From NCBI GenBank assembly GCA_963575745.1, contig CAUYUJ010015271.1, positions 7,501-71,500 on the forward strand: a stretch of DNA of 64,000 nucleotides, given 5' to 3'. The stretch comes from Prorocentrum cordatum (lineage: Eukaryota; Sar; Dinophyceae; Prorocentrales; Prorocentraceae). The notes under the pieces are model-generated. The model did not search any database. It had not been told where the DNA came from and was given only the letters and a program-made list of their open reading frames with translations. A program made the translations under genes and the position numbers. Shown here in pieces: positions 51,790 through 61,975 of the stretch (within the stretch, counting starts at the first letter, position 1; each line of letters opens with the position of its first letter).

Positions 51790-52490
51790 AAACTTTTCAG
51801 AGCTATCTTGGGCCGTCTTGGTGGGCTCCTGGACCGTCTGACGCCGTCGGAAGCCGTCTTGGGGGCCTCTTTGGGCCGACATGGGGCCCCTTGGGGTGCT
51901 CCAGGGCCGTCTTGGAGGCTTCCTTGGGCGTCTTAGAGGCCTCTTCGGCCGTCTTTGGGCCCTCTTGGGGCTGTCTGGGGGCCTCTTGGGCAGTCCTGAG
52001 GCCATCTTGGAGGCCTCCTGGGCGCTCTGGAGGCGATCTTGGGGGCCGTTCCGGGCCGTCGAAGGCCGAAGAGGAGCAACAAGTAACACATGTCGAAGAA
52101 CTACGGGGAATCGATCATTTGGGCCTCTTCGGGCCCTCCTGGAGGCCCTCTCGGAGGCCTCTCGGGCCGTCTTGGAGGCCTCTTGGGCACCTTTTTGGGC
52201 AGTCTTGGGCCGTCTAGGAGGCTTGGGCGGACTTGGAAGTATCTTGGATCCCTCGTGTACCGTCTCGGAGGCCATCTTGGACCATCTTGGGCGAACTTGG
52301 AAGCCATCTTGGGCCATCTGGACCCTCTTGGAGGCCATCTTGAGCAGTCTTGGGGGATCTTTTTCTGGACGTTGAGGTCGTTTGAGCGCCTTCCGTGTGG
52401 CCGGCGCGTTGGGCCGAAGCCCCAGGGGGGAATTTCTCAGAGAACCCAAAACGATATTATCCAGCACGCCAGGCACCCCTGTGGCGACCA
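51790..52490. repeat. TCTTGGGCC minisatellite field
   Basis: Plus-sense TCTTGGAGGCC units, with a linker module at ~52,070-52,125. It leads into the left arm of the inverted duplication. Confidence 0.8.
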
Positions 52491-54190
52491 CAGAGGGCGG
52501 CGGATCGAAGATGCCTACGTCGAGTCACCGCCGCCCCCTGCCGTTTCGGAAGCGCCTATGTGGCCGAACGTTGAGGCCAGAGCCATGCCTAGCTATCGGA
52601 CCATGTGTTCCCCGAATCGGTTTGGAAAGCCTTCGGGGAACACGTGGGGGAGGACGGGGAAGAGGAGGAGAGAAAGGAATGGGCGTGTTCGGGGACCCTT
52701 GGGGGCTCTTGTGAGCTTTTGGAGGCGTCTTGGGGCCTGCTGGCAGAAGGTTGGGTCAGATCCTTGCCAATCTTTCGGATCGAATGTTCCCCGAATCGGT
52801 TTGGAAAGCTTTCGGGGAACATGTGGAGGAGGTTGGGGAAGAGGAGGAGAGTGAGGAAAAAGGGGAAGTGAGGAAAAGTCTTCTTGGGAGCCTATTGAGG
52901 CACTCTGGGGCTCAATTAGGCCATCTTGGCCGTCTCGGGGGCATCTTGAAGGTCATCTTGGCCGTCTGGAGGCCATTTCGACCCTTTCGGGCCTTCCTGG
53001 ACGACGTCTTGGAGGGCTTTTGGGCCGTCTTGGAGGCCTCTTGCGGGCCGTTTGGGCAGTCTAGGGCCATCTTGAGGCCATCTGGGGCCGTCTTGGGTGC
53101 ATCTTGGGGCCATCTTCGCTGTCTTGGGGCCTTCTTGGCCGTCTTGGAGGCACCTTGGAGGCCATCTTGGCTGTCTTAGAGGCCATCTTCGGTGTCTTCG
53201 GGGCCATCTTGGGTCGTCTTGGGGATCTCTTGGGCTGTCATGGGGCCATCTTGGAGGCCTCTTGGGCGCTCTTGGGGCGTTGTTAGGGGCCTCTTGGGCC
53301 GTCTTGAGCCGTCGGAGAGCTGATAAGAAGAAAATGCCACAATCCTTCAAACACCTAAGGGACATCAATGATTATTGCCCTTCTGGGCCTTCCTGGAGGA
53401 CGTTTTGGAGGCCTCTCGGGGGCCTCTTGGCCAGTCTTAGGCCATATTGGGCCGTCTTGGAGGCTTCTTGGAAGACCTTGAAGGCATCTTGGACTCTCTC
53501 AGGCCGTCTTGGAAGCCATCTTGGAAGCAATATTTGGCGACTTGGAGGCCATCTTGGAAGCCATCTTGGGCCAACATGACCATCTAGAGGCCATCTTGAG
53601 CCGTCTTGGAGCTTCAATATGGCCTAAGACTGGCCAAGAGGCCCCCAAGAGGCCTCCAAGAGACCTCCAGGAAGGCCCGCAAGGGCAAAAATCATTGATG
53701 TCCCTTAGGTTTTTGAAGGATTGTGGCAGTGTCTTCTTATCAGCTCTCCGACGGCCCAAGACGGCCCAAGAGGCCCCCAACATCGCCCCAAGAGCGCCCA
53801 AGAGGCCTCCAAGATAGCCCCATGACAGCCCAAGAGGCCCCCAAGAGGGCCCCAAGAAGAGCCCAAGACGGCCCAAGATGGCCCCGAAGACGCCGAAGAT
53901 GGCCTCCAAGACGGCCAAGATCTGACCCAACCTTCTGCCAGCAGGCCCCAAGACGCCTCCAAAAGCTCACAAGAGTCCCCAAGGGTCCCCGAACACGCCC
54001 ATTCCTTACTCTCCTCCTCTTCCCGTTCTCCCCCACGTGTTCCCCGAATGCTTTCCAAACCGATTCGGGGAACGCATGGTCCGATAGCTTGACAGGGCTC
54101 TGGCCTCAACGTTCGGCCACATAGGCGCTTCCGAAAGGGCAGGGGGCGGCGGTGACTCGCCGTAGGCGTCTTCGATCGAAAGGATCTAGC
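52490..54190. repeat. Large inverted duplication
   Basis: Left arm from ~52,490 (GGCGGCGGATCGAAGATGCC, CGTTGAGGCCAGAGC, TTCCCCGAATCGGTTTGGAA, CAGAAGGTTGGGTCAGATC) continuing to ~53,455 (GAGAGCTGATAAGAAGA..ATGCCACAATCCTTCAAA). The right arm, ~53,612-54,185, contains their reverse complements in reverse order. The right arm lacks several hundred bases present in the left. Confidence 0.9.
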
Positions 54191-54589
54191 ACGCCGGGCG
54201 CCCCTGTGGCAAGCCAACAGGGGGCGGCGGATCTAGTGGCCATCGGCCCACCCCGCTGCCTTGCCCGAGCTGTGGGTCAGAGTTCTCAGGGCTGCTTCGT
54301 GGAGTCTCCTCGGAGCGATTCGGGGTGGAGGCTCTTGGGAGCCTCTGGAGGCACGGTTGGCGGAGTCCAGTGTCTGCCGGAGTTTGCCTTCCTGCCGCCG
54401 CCGTTTCCCATCGTGGAGTGGGCCGCTCCCCCGAGCCGCGGCAGGCGCTGCCCGGCGGCGACGATGAGCTCGACGGAGCCCGGCAGGCGCCGCCCGGGGG
54501 GGGCGACCTCGAGGCGGGGGCGGCCAAGAGGGTGGTGGTGACTGACGTGGTTGGTGACTGACGTGGTGACTGGCATCAGGGGTGACTCG

Positions 54590-54790
54590 GGTCAGGGCTA
54601 ACTCGGGTTCGTTTTTCGGGAGTCCGAACCCGAGTTACCCCGGGCCCGAGTTACCCTGGATAATTGGGGCGTCCAGAGCCCCAAATCATCGGGGTTAACT
54701 CGGGTCAGGGCTCACTCGGGTTCGTTTCCCGGGAAGCCAAACCCGAGCTACCTCGGGCCCGAGCTACCCTGGATAACTTGGGCGTTTGAT
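54590..54790. repeat. Two hairpin units of CGGGTTCG / CGAACCCG type
   Basis: A ~115-bp unit (TCAGGGCTAACTCGGGTTCG, then AACCCGAGTTACCCCGGGCC, then TACCCTGGATAATTGGGGCGT) is followed by a second diverged copy. Each can fold on itself. Confidence 0.8.
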
Positions 54791-54844
54791 CTCTGAGACC
54801 TCATGGCTCCCCTTCTGATTTCAGTGCGTCCCCGGGCCCCCCTT

Positions 54845-55090
54845 TCTAGGCCCCCTGGGTGGGTTCGGAGCAGAGGGGGTTGGAGGATCGCGCCGCATCG
54901 CCGTGGCATCACCGATGCGGCTCGATGCGGAGCCCGATGTGCTTCACGTCGACGTTGTCCACGCATCGCCCACGTCAACGATGCACCGCCGGTGCATCGC
55001 CGATGCACCGCCGATGTATCGCCGATGTATCGGCGATGCGGCGCGATCCTTCGACCCCGTCCGCTCCGACCCCATCCAGGAGGCCTCTGC
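54845..55090. mobile_element. GATGC foldback MITE, copy 3
   Basis: Left CCTGGGTGGGTTCGGAGCAG..GGATCGCGCCGCATCG; right, reverse complemented, CCTGGATGGGGTCGGAGCGG..GGATCGCGCCGCATCG. Interior of CGCCGATGTATCGCCGATG units. Confidence 0.88.
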
Positions 55091-55134
55091 CCCGGCGCCG
55101 CGCACGTGCCTCGGGCCATGATTTACGGACCCCC

Positions 55135-55237
55135 CTCCCCCTCCTCCTCCTCCTCCTCCTCCTCCTCCTCCTCCTCCTCCTCCTCCTCCTCCTCCTCCTC
55201 CTCCTCCTCCTCCTCCTCCTCCTCCTCCTCCCCCTCC
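55135..55237. repeat. (CTC)n microsatellite
   Basis: About 100 bases of nearly pure CTC. Confidence 0.97.
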
Positions 55238-55353
55238 TGGACGCCCCCCGCTTGGACGCTCCCGCTCCAGGGATCGCCGGCCAGCCTGGCCGTCAACGGT
55301 CCGCGGGAGGTGCCCATGCTTCGCATCGAGCATCGTTTAACCGACCCCTATCC

Positions 55354-55514
55354 TTGAGTCGGGCCCGTCCCTCTACATGAGGAGTATTAAAAAATAGTCC
55401 AGAACTAATATGGGGACGATGGTTCTACCATTTTTCTAAATTGTTGGTGTTGTTTGACTGTTTTTTTTATTTTGTCGTCCGAAATCCGCTCGTAGGGGGA
55501 CATTCCCGACCTAA
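55354..55514. mobile_element. TTAAGTCGGGC-family MITE, 161 bp, with probable 8-bp TSD
   Basis: Left TTGAGTCGGGCCCGTCCCTC..TACATGAGGA; right, reverse complemented, TTAGGTCGGGAATGTCCCCC..TACGAGCGGA. Flanked by CCCTATCC and TCCTATCC (7 of 8). Confidence 0.85.
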
Positions 55515-55665
55515 TCCTATCCCCATGCCCATCCTCATCCAGACCTTCTCACCATCCCTGCTGGGGATATACCCTTCGAGACCCGAAGGAAACGGCTCAT
55601 ATCCCCATCTAGGGGGGTAAATCGGCCAGTGGGGCCCAGGCCAAGCCCATGGGGATAGGGGTCGG
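55515..55665. repeat. Foldback repeat (partner at 36,385-36,536)
   Basis: Begins TCCTATCCCCATGCCCATCC and ends CCCATGGGGATAGGGGTCGG, inverted ends. Interior as described for the partner. 55,666-56,000 shows no gene. Confidence 0.8.
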
Positions 55666-56000
55666 TTCACCACCCCCCGACCGACTCGCGCCCAGAGAAA
55701 AAGTCGCGACAGAAAAGTGTTCCGTGTTGTTGGCATCTGGGGGGCCCCTGCCGGGCTTCGGGACCGTCAGAAACCGACTCGGGAGCAGAGCCGGTCCTTG
55801 GGCGGGTGTGCAGACCTCTGGGCGTCCACTTTCTGTGAAAGATCACGACGTCGGAGGTCTGGGACAATGCCACGCTTGGCCAGGGCAATCTCGGCCGGGA
55901 GGTCGGCCGCGAGCGCGGGGGGAAGCGAGAAGGAGGCGGCCTTCTCAGAGAGCGGCGGGGTTCTCCTCTCTGAGAGGTTTTCTACAGCTTCGGGGAAGGC

Positions 56001-56926
56001 TTAAGTCGGGCTTGTCCCTCTACAGGGGGAATGTTCAAAAATAGTCGAAAAATAGTCTGGGGAGTATTTTTGAGTACTTTTGGGTATCTTTTGAATATTT
56101 TTGGAATATTTTCCCTACCTAGGCTCTGCCTAGAAGGGTTCTTACTGTCTTGGCTTAAGGGGCCGGGCAGTGGAACTCGCCCCGGGCGGTTCCCCCAGGA
56201 TCCGCCCCGCGGTTCCCCCAGCTACGTTCCTTTAGCTTAGCGTTGCTTATCTCATCTTAGTTTAGCTTATTTCATCTTAGCTTAGCATATCTTCATCTTA
56301 GCTCAGGTTTATCTTAGCTTAGATTGCCTTCATCTCAGCTTCGCTGAGCTTTAGCATAGCAGAGCACAGCATAGCATAGCGTAGCACAGCATAGCGCAGC
56401 ACAACATACCATAGCATAGCCCATCATAGCATAGCATAGCGCAACATAGCATATCATAGCATAGTATAGCGCAGCACAGCACAGCATAACACAGCGCAGC
56501 ATATCATAGCATACCACAGCAGAGCATAACCAAACATAACATAGCATAGCATAGCATAGCGCAGCATGGCATATCATAGCATAGCAACTCATATCATCGC
56601 ATACCATATCATAGCATAGCATCGCACAGCGCAGCTTAGCATGCCATAACATATCATGTCATAGCTTAACATAGCACATCGCAGCATGACATAGCATAGC
56701 TTAGCATATCATATCATAGCATATCATAACATAGCATAGTGCGGCATATCATAGCATACCATAGCATAGCATAGCGCAGCATAGCATGTCATAGCATAGC
56801 ATAGCATAGCATAGCATAGCAACTAATGCTGCTTTCCTAGGGGCTCCAACTTCTAGGTAGGGTCGCACTGGGGTAATTTTGTTGTTCGTCCAAAACCCCC
56901 CTGTATGGGGGACAGGCCCGACCTAA
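56001..56926. mobile_element. TTAAGTCGGGC element, 926 bp, perfect 8-bp TSD
   Basis: Left TTAAGTCGGGCTTGTCCCTC..TACAGGGGGAATG; right, reverse complemented, TTAGGTCGGGCCTGTCCCCC..ATACAGGGGGG. The flanks GGGAAGGC (55,993-56,000) and GGGAAGGC (56,927-56,934) are identical. The interior is dominated by a degenerate (AGCAT)n tract (56,225-56,820). Confidence 0.9.
56340..56820. repeat. (ATAGC)n pentanucleotide repeat
   Basis: CATAG/CATAGC units with G/A and T/C variants, inside the TIR element. Confidence 0.95.
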
Positions 56927-57124
56927 GGGAAGGCTTAGAAAGCTGCTCAGAAGGCCGGGGAACTTCCGAGCCGTCTGAGGAGGCCCCTGCTCGCTTCCCC
57001 CGGGCGCGCCGCCTAGCCTACAGCATGCCGCAGTGCCCAAGATGGCCCTGGGCCAGGCATGGCGGTGATGCACAGGTGCCTCTTGCGTGCCGACGGCCCA
57101 AGTGACTACCTTCACAATCCTTCC

Positions 57125-57240
57125 CCCAACCCTCCTCCTCCTCCTCCTCCTCCTCCTCCTCCTCCTCCTCCTCCTCCTCCTCCTCCTCCTCCTCCTCCTC
57201 CCCCTCCCTCCCTCCCTCCCTCCCTCCCTCCCTCCCTCCA
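57125..57240. repeat. (CTC)n and (CCCT)n microsatellites
   Basis: CTC triplets to ~57,205, then CCCT/CCTC tetranucleotides to 57,240. 57,241-57,650 has no gene. It carries two tandem GGGAACGA..AAACATA MITE ends at ~57,492 and ~57,525. Confidence 0.93.
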
Positions 57241-57652
57241 AGTCTGCTCCTCCAGAGAGGCGGCCTTCAGAGGCCCGCCGACCCCGCCTGGACAGGCGCA
57301 GCCTGCGGGGGGGAGCAGCCTGGCTGGCCAGAGCTGGTTGTAGCGCTTCCGGGCAGCGTGCACGGGAGGACTGCTTTCCGAGAGCGCGAGGGGCCACCTC
57401 GACCTCGTAGAAGATTGTTCCGCCGTGGCTCTGGGTCTTCTCCCTCGGGATCTCCACCCGGACGACGCCCAGGCCTGGAGGTGCCCCTCGAGCGGGGAAC
57501 GAAGAATGGCATAAACATAAAAACGATTGGGGAACGAACAGTGGCATAAACATACACAAATTATCCTGCGACGTACCCGACCCTTTCTACACAAGTGGCA
57601 ATTGCATTCAGGACCACTCAATACCGAAGGACATGTCGGCGCCATGGTATAG

Positions 57653-57705
57653 TGATGATCTGCGTAGGACGTACCTCCGCTGAGCCTCCCAGAAGCCCAT
57701 GCGCG
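57653..57705 (+). repeat. Orphan left half of the ~101-bp monomer
   Basis: GATCTGCGTAGGACGTACCT and CCGCTGAGCCTCCCAGAAGC match the monomer of the array at 59,125-60,065. It stops where the 9-bp minisatellite begins, so the minisatellite grew inside this array. Confidence 0.85.
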
Positions 57706-59125
57706 CCAGGTGAGCCAAGCGCGCCAGGCGCGCCAGGTGCGCCCGCCAGGTGCGCCAGGTGCGCCAGGTGCGCCAGGTGCGCCACGTGCGCCAGGTGCGC
57801 CAGGCTCGCCAGGTGCGCCAGGTGCGCCAGATGCGCCAGGCGCGCCAGGTGCGCCAAGTGTGCGCCAGGTGTGCGCCAGGTGTGCGCCCGGTGTGCCAGG
57901 TGCGCCAGGTGCGCCCAGCGCGCCAGGTGTGCCAGGTGCGCCAGCTGCGCCAGGTACGCCAGGTGCGCCAGGCGCGCCAGGCGCGCAGGTGCGCCAGTGG
58001 CGCCAGGCGCGCCAGGTGCGCCAGGTGCGCCAGGTGCGCCAGGCGCGCCAGGCGCGCCAGGTGCGCAAGGTGCGCCAGGCGCGCCAAGCGAACCAGGTGC
58101 GCCAGGTGTGCGTCAGGTGTGCGCCAGGTGCGCCTAGCGCGCCAGGTGCGCCAGGTGCGCCAGGTGCGCCAGGTGTGCCGGGTGCGCCAGTTGCGCCAAA
58201 TGCGCCAGGTGCGCCAGGTGCGCCAGGTGTGCGCCAGGTGCGTGCCAGGTGCGCGCCAGGTGCGCCAGGTGCGCCAGTTGCGCCAGGCGCGCCAGTTGCG
58301 CCATGCGCGCCAGGCGCGCCAGGTGCGCCAGGTGCGCCAGGTGTGCCAGGTGTGCGCCAGGTGCGCGCCAGGTGCGCGCCAGGTGCGCCAGGTGCGCGCC
58401 AGGTGCCCCCAGCGCGCCGGGTGCGCCAGGTGCGCCCAGCGCGTCATGTGCGCGCCAGGTGCGCGGCAGGTGCGCCAGTTGCGCCAGGGGTGCGCCAGGT
58501 GTGCGCCAGGTGTGCGCCAGGTGCGCCAGGTGCGCCAGTTGCGCCAGGTGTGCCAGGTGCGCCAGTTGCGCCAGGCGCGCCAAGTGAGCCAGGTGCGCCA
58601 GGTGCGCCAGGTGCGACAGGCGCGCCAGGTGCGCCAGGTCTGCGCTGGGTGCGCCAGGTGCGCCCAGAGCGCCAGGTGCGCCAGGTGCGCTAGATGCACC
58701 AGGTGTGCCAGGTGTGCGCCAGGTGTGCGCCAGGTGCGCCAGGTGCGCCAGTTGCACCAGGCGCGCCAGGCGCGCCAGGTGCGCCAGGTGCGGCAGGTGC
58801 GGCAGGTGTGTCAGGTGCGCCCAGCGCGCCAGGTGCGCCAGGTGCGCGCCAGGTGCGTCAGCTGCGCCCAGTGCGCCAGGTGCGCGCCAGGCGCGCGCCA
58901 GGTGCGCGCCAGGTGCGGGCCAGGTGCGCCCCAGTTGCGCCCCAGGTGCGCCAGGTGCGCCAGGTGCGCCATGCGCGCCAGGCGCGCCAGATGCGCCAGG
59001 TGCGCCAGGTGCGCCAGGTGCGTCAGGTGCGCGCCAGGTGCGCCCAGCGCGTCAGGTGCGCCAGGTGCGCCCAGCGCGCCAGGCACGCGCCAGGTGCGCG
59101 CCAGGTGTGCGCCAGGTGCGCCAAG
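57706..59125 (+). repeat. GCGCCAGGT 9-bp minisatellite, ~1.4 kb
   Basis: About 150 units of GCGCCAGGT with variants (GTGCCAGGT, GCGCCAGTT, GCGCGCCAGGT). The unit is palindrome-rich. Frames read as APG-type repeats or Arg/Gln/Cys repeats; phase changes caused by 10-11-base units argue against a protein. Confidence 0.97.
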
Positions 59126-60068
59126 GGGACACGGAGGCCTCAAAGTGGTCTGCGTAAAACGTACCTCCGCTGGGCTTCCCAGTAACCCACGAAAGTGGCA
59201 ACAGTTGCGCAGATCGCAGCCCCCGAGGGGACAGGGAGGCCTCAAAGTGGTTTGCGTAAGACGTACCTCCGCTGGGCCTCCCAGGAACCCACGAAAGTGG
59301 CGAGAGTTGCGCAGACCGCAGCCCCGCAGAGGACAGGGAGGCCTCAAAGTGGTCTGCGTAAGACGTACCTCCGCTGGGCCTCCCAGGAGCCCACGAAGTG
59401 GCGACAGTTGCGCAGATCGCAGCCCCCCCCAGGGGACAGGGAGGCTTCAAAGTGATCTGCGTAAGACGTACCTCCGCTGGGCCTCCCAGGAACCCACCTG
59501 GGCCTCCCAGGAGCCCACGAAGTGGCGACAGTTGCGCAGATCGCAGCCCCCCCCCCAGGGGACAGGGAGGCCTCAAAGTGATCTGCGTAAGACGTACCTC
59601 CGCTGGGCCTCCCAGGAGCCCACGAAAGTGGCGACAGCTGCGCAGATCGCAGCCCCGCAGGGGACAGGGAGGCGTCAAAATGATCTGCGTAAGACGTACC
59701 TCCGCTGGGCCTCCCAGGAGCCCACGAAGTGGCGACAGTTGCGCAGATCGCAGCCCCGCAGGGGACAGGGAGGCGTCAAAGTGATATGCGTAAGACGGAC
59801 CTCCGCTGGGCCTCCCAGGAGCCCACGAAGTGGCGACAGTTGCGCAGGTCGCAGCCCCCCCAGGGGACAGGGAGGCTTCAAAGTGATCTGCGTAAGACGT
59901 ACCTCCGCTGGGCCTCCTAGGAACCCACGAAAGTGGCGACAGTTGCACAGATCGCAGCCCCGCAGGTGACAGGGAGGCTTAAAAGTGATGTGCGTAAGAC
60001 GTACCTCCGCTGGGCCTCCCAGGAGCCCACGAAGTGGCGACAGTTGCGCAGATCGCAGCCCCGCAGGG
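59125..60068 (+). repeat. ~101-bp tandem array, nine monomers
   Basis: ACGTACCTCCGCTGGGCCTC (or near variant) recurs at about 59,158, 59,259, 59,364, 59,466, 59,593, 59,695, 59,797, 59,899 and 60,000. Each unit also has GTGGCGACAGTTGCGCAGAT and GCAGGGGACAGGGAGGC. One unit has an internal 25-bp duplication (59,490-59,515). Confidence 0.97.
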
Positions 60069-60159
60069 CACCGCGAACACAGGAGAGAAGAAGGAGGAGA
60101 GGGCGGGAGGTGGATACCACAGTGCTCTATTCAAAACGAGTGCCCAACACAAGGAGGGT

Positions 60160-60376
60160 TGGGAAAAACGATAGGGGAACGGATAATGACATAAACATAA
60201 AACGATAGGGGGACGGATTCTGACATTGACATTAAAAACTCGGACCTCCAATGTTTTACGTTTATGCCATTATTCGTTCCCTTATCGTCTCTTTTGTGGA
60301 TTGTGGTTTGATCAGAGAAATCCGCGCGGACCTCCGAGTTTTTATGTTTATGTAACTTTTTGTTCCCCTAGCAGCC
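60160..60376. mobile_element. GGGAACGA-family MITE cluster
   Basis: Tandem left ends TAGGGGAACGGATAATGACA and TAGGGGGACGGATTCTGACA, an internal inverted end (GTTTATGCCATTATTCGTTC) and a right end GTTTTTATGTTTATGTAACT..TTTGTTCCCCTA. Looks like nested or multimeric insertions. Confidence 0.75.
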
Positions 60377-60689
60377 CCACGTCAGGCTTGCACAGCCAGC
60401 CGGGGTCCCCTCCTCCAGTTTTAGCGGTCGCCGTCCCCCCGAGGGAAGAGGCGCGACGACCATAATCAAGATGTCGCAGGGTCTCCTCGACGCGATATCT
60501 TAGTCGTGGTTCATGCCGGTCGTCCCCGATTCGCGAGGATGATCCATGAGTTGACTTGGACCATGATCAACGGTAACCAAGATGGACATCCACGTTGCCG
60601 TGCTCTGTCTTGGTCATGGCCATTTGCATGTCTCTCCCCACCCCCAGGCAGTCGATGGAGGGTCGCACGTGCGAGGAGGAGGACGAGGA

Positions 60690-60756
60690 GGGCGAAGGAA
60701 GAAGAGGAGGAGGAGGAGGAGGAGGAGGAAGAGGAGGAGTTGGAGGAGGAGGAGGA

Positions 60757-60789
<33 letters not shown>

Positions 60790-60803
60790 GGAGGAGGAGT
60801 ATG
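60690..60803. repeat. (GAG)n microsatellite
   Basis: GGA triplets with rare A/T changes. 60,804-61,184 and 61,301-61,730 show no supported gene. Confidence 0.95.
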
Positions 60804-61184
60804 ACAGGTGCTGCATGTGGCGTGCGTCAGCTCTGGCCGGTGCGCCACACTTGCCCCCTTACTCGGGGCTGGGCTCTGAGCAAACGACCTCCTCTATCTT
60901 TCTAGGAGGAGGAGAAATTTACCCATACCTCTACCATCCGGCCGTTTTTCTTTTTTTGGGGGGCCTCCTGGGAGGCCCTCGTCGCCACTGTCAGATTCGC
61001 CTCGGGATTCTGGTCAGAACGCACCCCGGGAGAGGTCTGGGGAGTGGCGGTATTGGTACTTTTTATTTCCCCATTTTCCTCGGTTCCTGTGCGCAGTCAG
61101 CTCTGCCGCGCTCCAGCTGTTGTTCTGGGCCCCCCCCCCTCCGTGTGGTGACCAGACCGTGTGGTGAGTTGGTGGGGGTTCGGG

Positions 61185-61300
61185 GTCACCACACGGTTTT
61201 GGGACTCGGGTCGTTTTCCGAGGATATCTCGGGCGACTGGGGCCTCCGAGGTCCCACAAGCGTGCGGCGTGCGGTGACGAACAGCGCGGTGAGGTCGTTG
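61185..61300 (+). repeat. Dispersed repeat (partner at 38,540-38,680)
   Basis: Same order of blocks as the partner, including CCGAGGATATCTCGGGCGAC. Confidence 0.8.
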
Positions 61301-61734
61301 GAGATTCTGAGATCACCACGCGGTCTGTCACTTCACGGTTTTGGGACCCCCAACCCAGACATCTGGCTGCTCCACTTTGTTCGATGCGTGGGCCCCAGAG
61401 GTCTGGACTACTTCTCTAAGGCAGGCCGGCTTTTCGTCCCGAGTCGTTTCTTGACGGTCCTGAGGCCCGTAGAGGGCACCTGGAGACCGAAAACCCCGCC
61501 GCTCAATTTTTTCGGAGCGTCGGATCTCCGGGAATGCTGCTGCTGCTGCTGCTGCTCGGCGCTCCGTGTCCCGCGTCGGCGCCAACAAAAAGCGGGGCGG
61601 CACCGCCGCCAAGCTTTCTAATCAAGGCACAGCCGCTGCTCGCGGCCGGGAGGCGCTGGGAACGCCCGCTGCGTGCAGCTGTTTCGCTCCCCCCCACTGG
61701 AAGGTTTCTCTGAAGGGCGTATAGGCGACCCGTC

Positions 61735-61975
61735 CTCCTCGTTCTCCTCCTCCTCCTCCTCCTCCTCCATCTCCTCCTCCTCCTCCTCCTCCTCCTCCTC
61801 CTCCTCCTCCTCCTCCTCCTCCTCCTCCTCCTCCTCCTCCTCATCCTCTCCCTCCTCCTCCTCCTCCTCCTCCTCCTCCCTCCTCCTCCTTCTCTCCTCC
61901 TCCGCCTCCTCCTCCTCCTCCTCCTCCTCCTCCTCCTCCTCCTCCTCCTCCTCCTCCTCCCCCTCCTCCTCGGGT
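61735..61975. repeat. (CTC)n microsatellite
   Basis: Second copy of the tract-plus-flank unit at 50,280-50,560. 61,976-62,815 has no gene. Confidence 0.95.

Noticed and set aside
57608-59969. Collagen-like APG repeat proteins over the 9-bp minisatellite
   Set aside because: Reading frame is broken repeatedly by 10- and 11-base units, several frames are equally open, and there is no leader relict, start context or flanking domain.
60506-61621. 371-codon plus-strand frame
   Set aside because: Its length comes from a (GAG)n tract; the remainder includes a dispersed repeat shared with 38.5 kb.
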